A DNA stretch of 64,000 nt, taken from positions 62,001-126,000 of the forward strand of contig NZ_ARXR01000006.1 in NCBI RefSeq assembly GCF_015356855.1, read 5' to 3'. Below are positions 26,234 to 36,308 of the stretch, piece after piece (the stretch's first letter is position 1; each line of letters starts with the position of its first letter). Position numbers and translations under genes: made by a program. The notes under the pieces are model-generated. The model worked only from the letters and a program-made list of their open reading frames with translations. It did no database searches and had not been told where the DNA came from. This DNA comes from Alloalcanivorax venustensis ISO4 (GTDB lineage: Bacteria; Pseudomonadota; Gammaproteobacteria; Pseudomonadales; Alcanivoracaceae).

Positions 26234-26878
26234 TCACTGAGCGCTGGTCTTCCGAACATGCTGTCGGTATGTGGTTGGACGACCATGCCCAAACCCTGTG
26301 TGGTCGGGAAAGACGTCCGACCAAGAAAGCTCTCTGTCGTTACCAAAAAGGACGTGGAACTTCTGAAGTTTCGGCGCATAGTCTTCGATATCGTTGTATA
26401 CCTCGATAAAGCCATCGAGCTTGGCAATTTCCGGGTTTTCGAGAATTGCCTTAAGCATCTCCGACGTGGCCTGGACCGCCCTAGATACAGCAAGCACATC
26501 TCTAACGAGCTGCGTACTGGGCAGATCCTTGAAAACTAAAGTGTCGAGAACTCTCTGTGTCTGAATCAAACCCTGCCGAACAGCCTTAAGGTAGATAGGG
26601 TGAACCTCGCCCTTCTCCTGCACGATGCCCACAAGAGTCTCCACATCGGTCCGGGCCATACTCAGTGCGGATTTAAACCTGGCAATAGACTCCAAATGAT
26701 CCATGTGAATTTTCTGCCGATACAGATCAACGGCATCCTGCATGGTCTTCCGGCTCCTGCTACCTGCATACCAAATGGCCAAACCAGCGACGATGGCTTG
26801 AACCCAGGCTGCGGTTGCTGGACTCCAGAACCACGTGGCCCAGCAATTCCAGTCACCTTCACACCAATACAGTTCCAT
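26234..26878 (-). CDS. Uncharacterised island protein with N-terminal membrane anchor (paralogue A)
   Basis: A 214-residue protein of no recognised family. The N-terminus has tryptophans and a transmembrane segment (WFWSPATAAWVQAIVAGLAI), followed by a mostly helical, charged cytoplasmic region. The PAT-xx-WVQ-x-I motif is shared with the next gene (NPATVGWVQGIGALAAA), so the two are distant tandem paralogues. A GGAG sits just before the start. GC content is visibly below that of neighbours. Similar membrane-anchored proteins are frequent island cargo. Whether it is a defence or toxin component cannot be told from this sequence. Confidence 0.65.
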   Translation of the reverse strand: MELYWCEGDWNCWATWFWSPATAAWVQAIVAGLAIWYAGSRSRKTMQDAVDLYRQKIHMDHLESIARFKSALSMARTDVETLVGIVQEKGEVHPIYLKAVRQGLIQTQRVLDTLVFKDLPSTQLVRDVLAVSRAVQATSEMLKAILENPEIAKLDGFIEVYNDIEDYAPKLQKFHVLFGNDRELSWSDVFPDHTGFGHGRPTTYRQHVRKTSAQ

Positions 26879-26990
26879 TACTCCATTCTCTTCTACAGCG
26901 TCAGGGAGGCATGCCGAATTCCGTCACCAGGTTTCAAGGATTTGAAAAGCGAAGTAAGCCACGAAATATCGCAATCACTCCTAGGCAGCT

Positions 26991-27647
26991 TCAATCCTCG
27001 CCAAGCTTCTTTTCTTCAGGCCCCTCATCCTTCGACGAGATCTGAATGCCCGGAAACTTTGCTTTCTGGCTGGTGCGTAGCTCCACGGAGAATATCGTCA
27101 TCGCCTCGATAATAGCACTCATAACCGCAACCTGATCTTCCAGAACCGCTAACGTTTGGTCAGGAATGGCCGGTCGTAGACCCAGGGGACTCAATGTGCC
27201 GCGCGACGCTTTGGCCTGCTCCAGAATGTCCTCAATGACGATGCACACTTGCTCACTAGGGAGCATATATCCCGAAAGAGCCAAAACGACTTCTTTATGG
27301 GCAGTCGGTTGAGTCATCAGGAACTCAACCTGACGATGGGTGAACTGAATCTGGCGAAGGGTGGCAATAAGTTTTCCAAGCCCGATTGGACCTCCCTTTT
27401 TAGCCTCTTTGATTACTTCCTCAATAACCGATGTACAGTACCTCTGCACTTGTATGATCGACTCAGTGTTCCTCTGGATGGCATCGCGCTTAGCCTTCGA
27501 TTCACGCTGTGCCGCATGGCTAGCCACAACCACCGCCACTACAGCAGCCGCCAACGCACCAATCCCTTGCACCCAACCAACAGTTGCAGGGTTTGTAAGC
27601 CAGGCCACCCAGCAGTCGATATTAGATCCGCAAAAGCAGTAAGACAT
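26991..27647 (-). CDS. Uncharacterised island protein with N-terminal membrane anchor (paralogue B)
   Basis: A 218-residue protein. ATG 27647 (MSYCFCGSNIDCW) has a GGGGG stretch before it and is preferred to a start ten codons earlier. The membrane segment PATVGWVQGIGALAAAVVAV is followed by a basic helix (HAAQRESKAKRDAIQRN) and a long helical region, ending in an acidic/lysine tail (SSKDEGPEEKKLGED). It resembles the next gene downstream in layout and motif, not closely in sequence. Function unknown. The low-GC context suggests transfer. Confidence 0.65.
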   Translation of the reverse strand: MSYCFCGSNIDCWVAWLTNPATVGWVQGIGALAAAVVAVVVASHAAQRESKAKRDAIQRNTESIIQVQRYCTSVIEEVIKEAKKGGPIGLGKLIATLRQIQFTHRQVEFLMTQPTAHKEVVLALSGYMLPSEQVCIVIEDILEQAKASRGTLSPLGLRPAIPDQTLAVLEDQVAVMSAIIEAMTIFSVELRTSQKAKFPGIQISSKDEGPEEKKLGED

Positions 27648-27746
27648 CACGCCCCCGAGTATTTTTAGGGTAAGCACGCTTTATCCGACCGCTCCACACC
27701 AAATCAGGGTTGGAGGGGGCCGCATCACATGCGAATTCCAAAATAG

Positions 27747-28241
27747 CTAACGTTGAACCACGGCTTTAGCTTGAGCTTCTCCGGCGTTCCTAGCCGCATC
27801 AAGGGTCTCGAAAGATGTATCCATCAGCTCAAGCGTGCCTCCAATTTTCCTTCCATTTTTGTCGTGCAACTCAACCTCCACCACCCACCGGCCCTCAGCA
27901 GTGAACTGGGTAGAGTGAATGGTGGCATCAACGGCCTCATTGATTTCTCTCACCGTTGTATCCGAATCATACTTTTGCACAAAAGTCCCCTGTTCGTGAT
28001 TACACTTCCTTACGATATAACGCTGCTCGCCAGGCGGAAAGTGCCAAGCCGCATAGCAAACCATGACAAAAAAAGGGGGGAGGGTACGAGTGACGCACCT
28101 GTTGAACCACAGGACTAGCGCCACGACGACTGTCTTAACACAATGCCCGATAAAATTGTGATTGGCATCCACCACAGATACGGCAAGTGGCGCGTGGTTT
28201 ACATACAGTATTTGTAACATCTCCTGGGTTCGTCTTCCCAT
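27747..28241 (-). CDS. Uncharacterised island membrane protein
   Basis: A 164-residue protein without a recognised family. Two adjacent hydrophobic segments (VKTVVVALVLWF and LPPFFVMVCYAAWHF, about residues 35-70) separate a short N-terminus from a soluble C-terminal part. That part looks like a mixed alpha/beta domain (TVREINEAVDATIHSTQF, WVVEVELHDKNGRKIGGTLEL). A second possible start seven codons later (MLQILYV) is directly abutted by AGGAG, too close for good initiation, so the first ATG is kept. It heads the leftward trio of island genes. Confidence 0.55.
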   Translation of the reverse strand: MGRRTQEMLQILYVNHAPLAVSVVDANHNFIGHCVKTVVVALVLWFNRCVTRTLPPFFVMVCYAAWHFPPGEQRYIVRKCNHEQGTFVQKYDSDTTVREINEAVDATIHSTQFTAEGRWVVEVELHDKNGRKIGGTLELMDTSFETLDAARNAGEAQAKAVVQR

Positions 28242-28364
28242 AACGTCCCAACTGAAAGAGATGGTAGCCCTCCGCCGACATCATGTGCACTCCCAGATCC
28301 TAATTCACCAGAAGCCCGATTGGCGCGTAAACCAGTCCGGAGCTGCGCCCAGGTCGATAACCGG

Positions 28365-28616
28365 TACCTGACCCTGGCGTTCAGGGCGGCCAGGGACGCC
28401 GCCAACCCCTACCCCGACTGATCACTGGAGTAACAGCTGGGCTTCCATGAGCTGCGCGCCCTGAGCCTGCACCTGTACAAGAAAGCGGGCAAGGATGGGC
28501 AAAAGCTGGCCGGGCACAGCACGCGGAAGATGACGAAAAACTACGAGGCGGATCACGAAGAGGTGGTGTGTACCGAGGCCGTGGCCGACCTGGATTTGAG
28601 CAATATCACGGGCTGA
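28365..28616 (+). pseudogene. Decayed tyrosine integrase C-terminal fragment
   Basis: The + strand frame reads YLTLAFRAARDAANPYPD, then an in-frame TGA (28419), four codons on a TAA (28431), then GFHELRALSLHLYKKAG, GQKLAGHSTRKMTKNYEADH and a natural stop at 28616. HELRALS supplies the His-x-x-Arg box, LAGHSTRKMT the second conserved histidine and NYE the catalytic tyrosine of phage-type integrases. The N-terminal two thirds are missing and two stops interrupt the rest, so it is inactive. It ends 90 bp from the 3' end of tRNA-Pro, the usual integrase position for a tRNA-targeted element. Confidence 0.85.
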
Positions 28617-28650
28617 GTTTTGCAACAGTATTGAAAATGTTTTGCAACAG
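28617..28650. repeat. Two 12-bp direct repeats beside the integrase remnant
   Basis: GTTTTGCAACAG occurs at 28617-28628 and 28639-28650, a spacing of 22 bp, directly after the integrase stop. Arm-type integrase sites often appear as such short repeats near attachment sites. This is an interpretation from position only. Confidence 0.5.
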
Positions 28651-28661
28651 CGTCAGAAACG

Positions 28662-28693
28662 AAAAAGGGCCAGTGCTCGTAAGTCACTGACCC
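28662..28693 (-). terminator. Terminator downstream of tRNA-Pro
   Basis: On the minus strand a 9-bp stem GGGTCAGTG/CACTGGCCC (one G-U pair) with a 9-nt loop is followed by TTTTTCGTTT. It lies 14 bases after the tRNA 3' end, as expected for its transcript end. Confidence 0.8.
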
Positions 28694-28706
28694 TCTTCGT
28701 TTTATT

Positions 28707-28785
<79 letters not shown>

Positions 28786-28914
28786 ATTGTGCTGCTCCGC
28801 CAGGGGAAGGTTCAGTGCGGCGAAGCGGCGGGAATCATAACGGATTCCCCGGTCGGATGGAACCCGGAATCCGCGCCGGTCGGCGCGGATGCTCAGGCTT
28901 TGAGCAGACGGCGT

Positions 28915-29298
28915 TCAGGGATGGCGCACGCTGTTGATGCGGTCCGCGTTGAGCACGTCCAGCACGTCTTCCAGTTCGACGATCATCTGCTTGATCATCT
29001 GGTGGTAGCGGGTGGACTGCTCGGCGTTGGCGTCGCCGGACAGCTGCTGACGGGCGCCGCCGATGGTGAAGCCCTGCTCGTAGAGCAGACTGCGGATCTG
29101 GCGGATGGTGAGCACGTCCTGGCGCTGGTAGTAACGGCGGTTGCCGCGCCGCTTTACCGGTTTGAGCTGGGGGAATTCCTGCTCCCAGTAGCGCAGCACG
29201 TGCGGTTTGACGTCGCACAGCTCGCTGACCTCACCGATGGTGAAGTAGCGCTTGCCGGGGATCGCCGGCAGTTCGTCGTTATGACTGGGTTCGAGCAT
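28915..29298 (-). CDS. MerR-family regulator downstream of ihfA
   Basis: A 127-residue protein. A MerR winged helix ([50 protein letters not shown]) is followed by a short coiled region ([20 protein letters not shown]) in place of an effector domain. The same small MerR protein follows ihfA in Pseudomonas and its relatives. Its start overlaps the ihfA stop by 20 nt, so they are co-translated. The regulated genes are not known. Confidence 0.88.
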   Translation of the reverse strand: MLEPSHNDELPAIPGKRYFTIGEVSELCDVKPHVLRYWEQEFPQLKPVKRRGNRRYYQRQDVLTIRQIRSLLYEQGFTIGGARQQLSGDANAEQSTRYHQMIKQMIVELEDVLDVLNADRINSVRHP

Positions 29299-29578
29299 AG
29301 TCTTCCACCCGCTGTTTCAGTTTTTGCCCGGGACGGAAGGTGACCACGCGGCGCGCGGAGATCGGGATCTCTTCCCCGGTTTTCGGGTTCCGGCCGGGGC
29401 GCTCGCTTTTGTCACGCAGGTCGAAGTTGCCGAATCCGGAGAGCTTCACCGGCCGGTTGTCGGCCAGTGAGTCTCGAATCTGCTCGAAGAACATCTCCAC
29501 CAGTTCCTTGGCTTCGCGCTTGTTGAGACCGAGCTCCTCGAACAGCCGGTCGGCCATATCTGCTTTGGTCAACGCCAT
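29279..29578 (-). CDS. ihfA: Integration host factor alpha subunit
   Basis: A 99-residue HU/IHF-family protein, [20 protein letters not shown] at the start, with the beta-arm signature [20 protein letters not shown] that inserts the conserved proline into the DNA minor groove. IHF binds sequence-specifically and bends DNA, serving transcription, recombination and replication. It follows pheT by 27 bp, the standard pheST-ihfA order. Confidence 0.97.
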   Translation of the reverse strand: MALTKADMADRLFEELGLNKREAKELVEMFFEQIRDSLADNRPVKLSGFGNFDLRDKSERPGRNPKTGEEIPISARRVVTFRPGQKLKQRVEDYARTQS

Positions 29579-29605
29579 TGGAAATGCCTCAATCCAGGCC
29601 CTTCT

Positions 29606-31981
29606 TCAGTCCCTGAGGGTCGCCTTAAACTGTTGTTTTAACTGAGATACTACCGCTTCCACCAGGTCGTTGACCTGGGCGTCCTTAAGAGTGCGCGAAG
29701 GATCCTGGAAGGTCAAGGTCAGCGCCAGGCTTTTGCGTCCGGCCTCGATGTTGTCGCCCTGGTAGAGGTCGAAAATATGCACCTGACGCAGGCGGTCGTC
29801 GCAGGCCTGGTGGGCGGCGGCGACCATCTCGCCGGCCGGCACGTCGGCGTCGACCACGAAGGCCAGGTCGCGCTGCACGCGGGGCTGGTCGGAGACCGGC
29901 TCGAAGTGCGGCAGGCGACCCAGACGCAGGGGCTCCAGGGCCAGTTCGAACAGGTACAGGCCCTTGGGCAGGTCGAGCTGCGCGGCCAGGCGCGGGTGCA
30001 GGCGGCCCAGGTGGCCCACGGTGTGGCCGTCACGGGTGACTTCGGCGCACTGCCCGGGGTGCAGCGCCGGGTGGCTGCCCGGCCGGAACGCGAAGGCGTC
30101 CGGTTGTGACAGGGCCAGCAGCGCTTCCACGTCCCCTTTCAGGTCGTAGAAGTCCACCGGGCGCGGCTTGCCCTCCCAGTGGGCGGGCTGGGCGCTGCCG
30201 TAGAGCAGGCCGGCGACCATGGGTTCCTGGGCCAGGCCGTCCGGGCCGGGCACGAAGCGCAGGCCGGTCTCGAACAGGCGCAGGCGGCTGCACTGGCGGT
30301 TGACGTTGCGCTCGGCGGCGCTCAGCAGGCCGGCCATCAGGCCGGTGCGCATCACGCCCAGGTCGGCGGAGATCGGGTTGAGCAGCGCCAGCGGCGCGTG
30401 GTCCGGGTCCACCTTGGCCTGCAGCTCCGGGGCCACAAAGCTGTAGGTGATGGCTTCCATATAGCCGCGGTCGCGCAGGGTGTCGCCCAGGCGGCGCAGC
30501 GGCAGCTCTTTCTCCGGGGCGGGGTCGCCGGCGGGGGTGCCGGCGGGCACGCGGCTGGGCAGATTCTCGTAGCCGTGCACGCGGGCCAGTTCCTCGATCA
30601 GGTCTTCCTGGATCGCCATGTCGAAGCGCCAGCTGGGGGCGCGCACCGACCACTGGCCGGCGCCGGTTTCGGTGACCGTCATGCCCAGGCGCTCGAGAAT
30701 GTCGACGATGTTGGCGTCGTCCAGGGGCGCGCCCAGCAGGCGGGCCACGCGCTCGGCGCTCAGCTCGATGGTGGCGGGCTCGGGCAGCTTGTCCTCGGCC
30801 AGGGTTTCGTCCAGCGGGCCGGCTTCGCCGCCGGCGATCTCCAGGATCAGCGCGGTGGCGCGCTCCAGGGCGCGTTGTTGCAGGGCCGGGTCGACGCCGC
30901 GCTCATAGCGGTGCGAGGCGTCGGTGTGCAGGCCGTAGCGGCGCGCCCGGCCGGCGATGGCCAGCGGGCTGAAGAAGGCGCACTCCAGGAACAGATCGCG
31001 GGTGTCTTCGGACACCGCGCTGGGGCGGCCGCCCATGATGCCGGCCAGGGCCAGGGGGCCGTTGTCGTCGGCGATCAGCAGGGTGTCGTCGTTCAGCTCC
31101 AGGGTCTGGTCGTCCAGGCTTTGCAGGGTCTCGCCGGCCTGGGCGCGGCGCACGCGGATGCCGCCGGCCAGCTTGGCCAGGTCGAAGGCGTGCAGCGGCT
31201 GACCCAGCTCCAAAAGCACATAGTTGGTCACGTCGACGATCGGGTCGATGGCGCGCACGCCGGCGCGGCGCAGGCGCTCCACCATCCACAGCGGCGTCTC
31301 GGCGGCGGCGTTGATACCGCGAATCACCCGGCCCAGGTAGCGCGGGCAGCCGTCGCTGTCGTCCAGGGTCACCGGGAAGCGGTCGTCCAGGGTGGCGGGC
31401 ACCGGCTCAATGGCGGGCTCGTTGAGCGGGGTGCGGTTGAGCACGCCCACTTCCCGGGCGATGCCGCGCAGGCTCAGGCAGTCGGCCCGGTTGGGGGTCA
31501 GGTCCACTTCGATGACGGTGTCGTTCAGCGACAGGTAGTCGCGGATATCGGTGCCCACGGGGGCGTCTTCCGGCAGTTCCAGCAGGCCGTCGATGCGGTC
31601 TTCGAGACCCAGCTCGGAGCCGCCGCACAGCATGCCCTCGGAGGGCTCGCCGCGCAGCTTGGCTTTCTTGATCTTGAGGTCGCCGGGCAGTTCGGCGCCG
31701 ACCCGGGCGAACGGCGCTTTCAGGCCTTCGCGGGCGCTGGGGGCGCCGCACACCACCGGGAAGGTGCTCTCGCCGTCGCTGACTTCACAGACGCGCAGCT
31801 TGTCGGCGTCCGGGTGCGGCTGGCAGCTTACGATTTGCCCCACCACCACGCCGGTGAACGGCGGCGCCGCCGGCTCCACGGCGTCCACTTCCAGGCCGGC
31901 CATGGTCAGTTGGTGGGCCAGGGTGTCGCTATCGATGTCCGGGTTGACCCATTCCCGCAACCAGGCTTCATTGAAACGCAT
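29606..31981 (-). CDS. pheT: Phenylalanine-tRNA ligase beta subunit
   Basis: A 791-residue protein. It starts MRFNEAWLREWVNPDIDSDT and carries an EMAP-type tRNA-binding domain (GQIVSCQPHPDADKLRVCEV, near residue 48). The B3/B4 editing domain, B5 domain and C-terminal ferredoxin-fold anticodon-binding domain (FEPVSDQPRVQRDLAFVVDA) follow. It pairs with PheS as an alpha2beta2 enzyme charging tRNA-Phe and hydrolysing Tyr-tRNA-Phe. It follows pheS by 13 bp. Confidence 0.98.
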   Translation of the reverse strand: MRFNEAWLREWVNPDIDSDTLAHQLTMAGLEVDAVEPAAPPFTGVVVGQIVSCQPHPDADKLRVCEVSDGESTFPVVCGAPSAREGLKAPFARVGAELPGDLKIKKAKLRGEPSEGMLCGGSELGLEDRIDGLLELPEDAPVGTDIRDYLSLNDTVIEVDLTPNRADCLSLRGIAREVGVLNRTPLNEPAIEPVPATLDDRFPVTLDDSDGCPRYLGRVIRGINAAAETPLWMVERLRRAGVRAIDPIVDVTNYVLLELGQPLHAFDLAKLAGGIRVRRAQAGETLQSLDDQTLELNDDTLLIADDNGPLALAGIMGGRPSAVSEDTRDLFLECAFFSPLAIAGRARRYGLHTDASHRYERGVDPALQQRALERATALILEIAGGEAGPLDETLAEDKLPEPATIELSAERVARLLGAPLDDANIVDILERLGMTVTETGAGQWSVRAPSWRFDMAIQEDLIEELARVHGYENLPSRVPAGTPAGDPAPEKELPLRRLGDTLRDRGYMEAITYSFVAPELQAKVDPDHAPLALLNPISADLGVMRTGLMAGLLSAAERNVNRQCSRLRLFETGLRFVPGPDGLAQEPMVAGLLYGSAQPAHWEGKPRPVDFYDLKGDVEALLALSQPDAFAFRPGSHPALHPGQCAEVTRDGHTVGHLGRLHPRLAAQLDLPKGLYLFELALEPLRLGRLPHFEPVSDQPRVQRDLAFVVDADVPAGEMVAAAHQACDDRLRQVHIFDLYQGDNIEAGRKSLALTLTFQDPSRTLKDAQVNDLVEAVVSQLKQQFKATLRD

Positions 31982-31994
31982 TCTTTATAGTCCC

Positions 31995-33249
<1,255 letters not shown>

Positions 33250-33279
33250 AAAAAAGGGGAAGAGCGCGAGCTCTTCCCC
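33250..33279 (-). terminator. Intrinsic terminator after rplT
   Basis: The perfect stem GGGGAAGAGC/GCTCTTCCCC with loop GCGA is followed on the minus strand by a T run. It ends the infC-rpmI-rplT transcript and separates it from pheST. Confidence 0.85.
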
Positions 33280-33319
33280 CGTTTCGGAGTGCTGTCGTGT
33301 AGGCTAACCGACAGTCAGC

Positions 33320-33679
33320 TCAGGCGGCGAGACTCGCTTTGGCTTTCTCGGCCAAAGCACCAAACGCTGCCTGATCGCGAACCGCCAGGTCCGCCAGCAC
33401 TTTACGGTCGATCTCGATGGACGCCTTCTTGAGGCCGTCGATCATACGGCTGTAGGACATGCCGTTGACGCGGGCGGCGGCGTTGATCCGCACGATCCAC
33501 AGACGACGGAACTGACGCTTGCGGACCTTGCGGTCACGGTAAGCGTACTGGCCGGCCTTGGTGACCGCCTGTACCGCCACGCGGAAGACGCGGCTGCGCG
33601 CCCCGTAATAACCTTTTGCTTGCTTGAGAATTTTCTTGTGCCGGCGACGCGCCTGCACACCACGCTTAACTCGAGCCAT
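33320..33679 (-). CDS. rplT: 50S ribosomal protein L20
   Basis: A 119-residue, highly basic protein with [20 protein letters not shown] at the N-terminus and [20 protein letters not shown] in the middle. It is essential for early 50S assembly and, in E. coli, represses rpmI-rplT translation. It follows rpmI by 26 bp in the infC-rpmI-rplT operon. Confidence 0.98.
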   Translation of the reverse strand: MARVKRGVQARRRHKKILKQAKGYYGARSRVFRVAVQAVTKAGQYAYRDRKVRKRQFRRLWIVRINAAARVNGMSYSRMIDGLKKASIEIDRKVLADLAVRDQAAFGALAEKAKASLAA

Positions 33680-33705
33680 TGTTCAGACCTCCAAAAACCG
33701 GTGAT

Positions 33706-33900
33706 TTAGCTGTAGGGCATCATGCGCTTGACCAGGGGCACATCGGACTCGTGTACCTGGGTCTTGGGGCGCAGATGACGAATCGTCTTGGCGGACTTCT
33801 TCGTCAGGATGTGGTTTTTGAATGCCTGCTTACGCTTGAAACCGGAGGCGGTTTTTTTAAAACGCTTTGCGGCCCCGCGGTTTGTCTTGATCTTTGGCAT
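33706..33900 (-). CDS. rpmI: 50S ribosomal protein L35
   Basis: A 64-residue basic protein, [20 protein letters not shown] at its start, with the conserved [17 protein letters not shown]. It is a late-assembly 50S protein. It lies between infC (50 bp) and rplT, the universal bacterial order. Confidence 0.98.
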   Translation of the reverse strand: MPKIKTNRGAAKRFKKTASGFKRKQAFKNHILTKKSAKTIRHLRPKTQVHESDVPLVKRMMPYS

Positions 33901-33950
33901 GGTACCTGTCTCAAGTTGTGTGAATAAAACAAAAGCAACCGGGGTTCCGG

Positions 33951-34493
33951 TTACTTTTTCTTCTTGCTGCCCGGGCTGAGCACCATGATCATCTGGCGCC
34001 CTTCCATGTTCGGGCGTTGCTCGACGGAACCGTGTTCCGCGAGATCGGCCTCCACCCGCTCCAGCAGTTCGCGACCCAGCTCCTGGTGAGCCATTTCGCG
34101 ACCGCGGAAACGCACGGTGACCTTGGTCTTGTCGCCGGCCTCGAGGAAGCGCTTGAGGTTACGCAATTTCACCTCATAGTCGCCGGAGTCGGTGCCGGGA
34201 CGGAATTTGATTTCCTTAAGCTGAGTCTGACGCGTCTTCTTGCGCGACTCCTTGGCTTTCTGCTTTTGTTCGAACAGATGCTTGCCGTAATCCATGATTC
34301 GGCAAACAGGCGGTTCCGCATCAGGGGAGATTTCCACCAGATCCAGTTGCTTGCCGCTGGCCTGCTCGATGGCCTCCTCTAAGGGAACGATGCCTACCTG
34401 CTCGCCATCGACGTCGATCAGTCGAACCTGAGTCGCCTGGATTTGCTGATTAATTCTGGCTCGCTGCTCGCGGCCTTTGCCTCCACGCTTAAT
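33951..34493 (-). CDS. infC: Translation initiation factor IF-3, probable AUU start
   Basis: A 180-residue protein from ATT 34493 (first codons ATT AAG CGT GGA GGC). GGAGG lies eight bases upstream, and no ATG exists near the conserved N-terminus. The alternative is a TTG that overlaps this SD. E. coli infC also starts at AUU, which IF-3 discriminates against, giving negative autoregulation. The N-domain ([20 protein letters not shown]), linker, and C-domain ([31 protein letters not shown]) are complete. thrS, often directly upstream, is absent here; tRNA-Val takes its place. Confidence 0.93.
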   Translation of the reverse strand: MKRGGKGREQRARINQQIQATQVRLIDVDGEQVGIVPLEEAIEQASGKQLDLVEISPDAEPPVCRIMDYGKHLFEQKQKAKESRKKTRQTQLKEIKFRPGTDSGDYEVKLRNLKRFLEAGDKTKVTVRFRGREMAHQELGRELLERVEADLAEHGSVEQRPNMEGRQMIMVLSPGSKKKK

Positions 34494-34633
34494 ATCGTGA
34501 ACCTCCAACTGGTTAATCGAACGAGGCCGCCATCACCTCAGCGGCTCTTGAATATAGCAGGTCATTCTAGGCGACCCCCGGGTCTGCGTAAACCTGGGGT
34601 GGCCAAGCGCTGAATTCAAGAGCGGCTCGAAAC

Positions 34634-34710
<77 letters not shown>

Positions 34711-34773
34711 GCAGAGGGGCGCAATTCTAGGCAGCCAGGACGCCGCTGGCAAGCCCTTATCGGCCTGTGGGGG

Positions 34774-35466
34774 CTATTTACGGCGGCCACCCCAGGCCGC
34801 TTCGATCTGGCGGGCCCGGGTAATGGATTCCTGTACCAGCTCGGACTGGTGCTCGGCGAATTCGCGGATGATCTCCAGGGCCGAGCGCACGTCGCGGCGG
34901 AAGATGGTCTCCACCAGCGCCTTGAAGAACGACAGGCACTCTTTCATCTCGTCGTTATCCAGGTGCAGCGCCATGAAATAGGTGCGCTGCAGGGCCGGGT
35001 GCAGGTCGGTGAGCACGTCCTCGACGAAGCCGTTGCGGGCGAACGGATAGGCGTGCTCCAGGAACTGGAAGCTGAGGTCGAAGAAGCGCTCCAGATCCCG
35101 GTCGGAGGCCGCCACCTGCAACTCGTGGATCAGGGCGATGATCGGGTCCAGGTCGTCCTCGCGCACATTCTTGATCGCCTTGCGGATCACCAGACCCAGC
35201 AGCACCTGGACCAGCTCATAGAGGCCGCGCACCTGGCTCTCCGACATCTCCTTCACCACCGCGCCGCGGCGCGGCAGGATGTCGATCAGGTGGCGCCGCT
35301 CCAGGATCAGCAACGCCTCGCGCACCGACCCCCGGCTCACTTCCAGCTCGCCGGCCACGCGCAGTTCCTGGATGCGGTCGCCGGCCAGCATGTCACCACG
35401 AATGATCTGCGCGGCCAGATGGCCGGCGATTTGTTCGGAAAGGCTTTCCCGGGCTTTAAAGGTCAC
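34774..35466 (-). CDS. GntR-family regulator (FCD subfamily)
   Basis: A 230-residue protein. The N-terminal winged helix (SEQIAGHLAAQIIRGDMLAG, LEVSRGSVREALLILERR) is followed by an all-helical FCD effector domain with the YELVQVLLGLVIR and HPALQRTYFMALH segments. FCD regulators usually sense organic acids or fatty acid derivatives. No metabolic gene is adjacent. Just upstream (about 35508-35530) an AT-rich partial palindrome could be an autoregulatory operator. Targets unknown. Confidence 0.88.
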   Translation of the reverse strand: MTFKARESLSEQIAGHLAAQIIRGDMLAGDRIQELRVAGELEVSRGSVREALLILERRHLIDILPRRGAVVKEMSESQVRGLYELVQVLLGLVIRKAIKNVREDDLDPIIALIHELQVAASDRDLERFFDLSFQFLEHAYPFARNGFVEDVLTDLHPALQRTYFMALHLDNDEMKECLSFFKALVETIFRRDVRSALEIIREFAEHQSELVQESITRARQIEAAWGGRRK

Positions 35467-35653
35467 GTTGGCCTGCGTCCGCTGGCGAATGGAAGACGAT
35501 GGAAATCATTTTGTCCGACTATAAAACAATCCGGCAGGACCACCAAGCCGGCGCCGAATGCAAAAAATCCACCCCGGGCATGACAAGCCTGTCCCGGTCT
35601 GGTTAATTGAGGGCACAGAGGGATTGCGGACGGCCACCACGCCAAGGGCAGTA

Positions 35654-36196
35654 ATGAAAAGGCTAATCACCGAACTGGCGGAACTGGACGGCCTGTTCGA
35701 CCAGTACGCGGAGCGCTTCGGGCGGGACCAGACGCCCTATCGGAACCACGTTTACCGGGTGATCAACCTGGTGGCGGCGCAGCGCACGCTCACCGGTGAC
35801 GATCTGCGCAAGCTGGAGCTGGCCGGCTTCTTCCACGACGCCGGCATCTGGCTGGCGGGCACCTTCGACTACCTGCCGCCCTCGGCGCGGCTCGCCTGCC
35901 ACTATCTGGACGAGCACGGGCTGCAGAGCTGGAGCGACGAAATCCACGCCATGATCGTCCAGCACCACAAACTCACCCGCAGCGACGCCCCCGCCGAAAC
36001 CCTGGTGGAGGCGTTCCGGCGCGCGGACTGGATCGACCTTTCCCTGGGCCTGCTGCGTTTCGGCGTCAACCGGGAGCGCCTGCGCGAGATCAACCGGCGT
36101 TTCCCCAACGCCGGCTTCCACGCCCTGCTGCTGGGCCTCAGCGCCCGGCAGCTGATCACCCAGCCGTGGCGGCCGTTCCCGATGCTGCGGCTGTAG
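35654..36196 (+). CDS. HD-domain protein
   Basis: A 180-residue protein. ATG 35654 (MKRLITELAEL) is preferred to the longer frame because AAGG precedes it and the upstream codons look non-coding. HD-domain metal ligands are visible as YRNHVYRVINL, FFHDAGIW and MIVQHHKLT, with a later RADWIDLSLG. HD proteins are metal-dependent phosphohydrolases of nucleotides or similar substrates. The substrate is not predictable here. It is followed by the bd oxidase operon after 112 bp. Confidence 0.75.
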   Translation: MKRLITELAELDGLFDQYAERFGRDQTPYRNHVYRVINLVAAQRTLTGDDLRKLELAGFFHDAGIWLAGTFDYLPPSARLACHYLDEHGLQSWSDEIHAMIVQHHKLTRSDAPAETLVEAFRRADWIDLSLGLLRFGVNRERLREINRRFPNAGFHALLLGLSARQLITQPWRPFPMLRL

Positions 36197-36308
36197 CCGG
36201 CCGGGGTAGGACCTTTTGTCACTTGGTGCGGATGCCCCTGATGGGGCAGCATACCGGGTATGACAGCGGCCCCGCCCGGAGCCGCCGGATCACTCAGGAG
36301 CTTCGACC

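Noticed and set aside
34540-34620. Attenuator hairpin upstream of infC
   Set aside because: An ACCCC/GGGGT inverted repeat is present, but there is no T run and no leader peptide in a useful position.
35500-35535. Firm operator call for the GntR regulator
   Set aside because: The ATTTTGT...AAAACAAT dyad is imperfect and AT-rich by chance in a promoter. It is too weak to list as a site.
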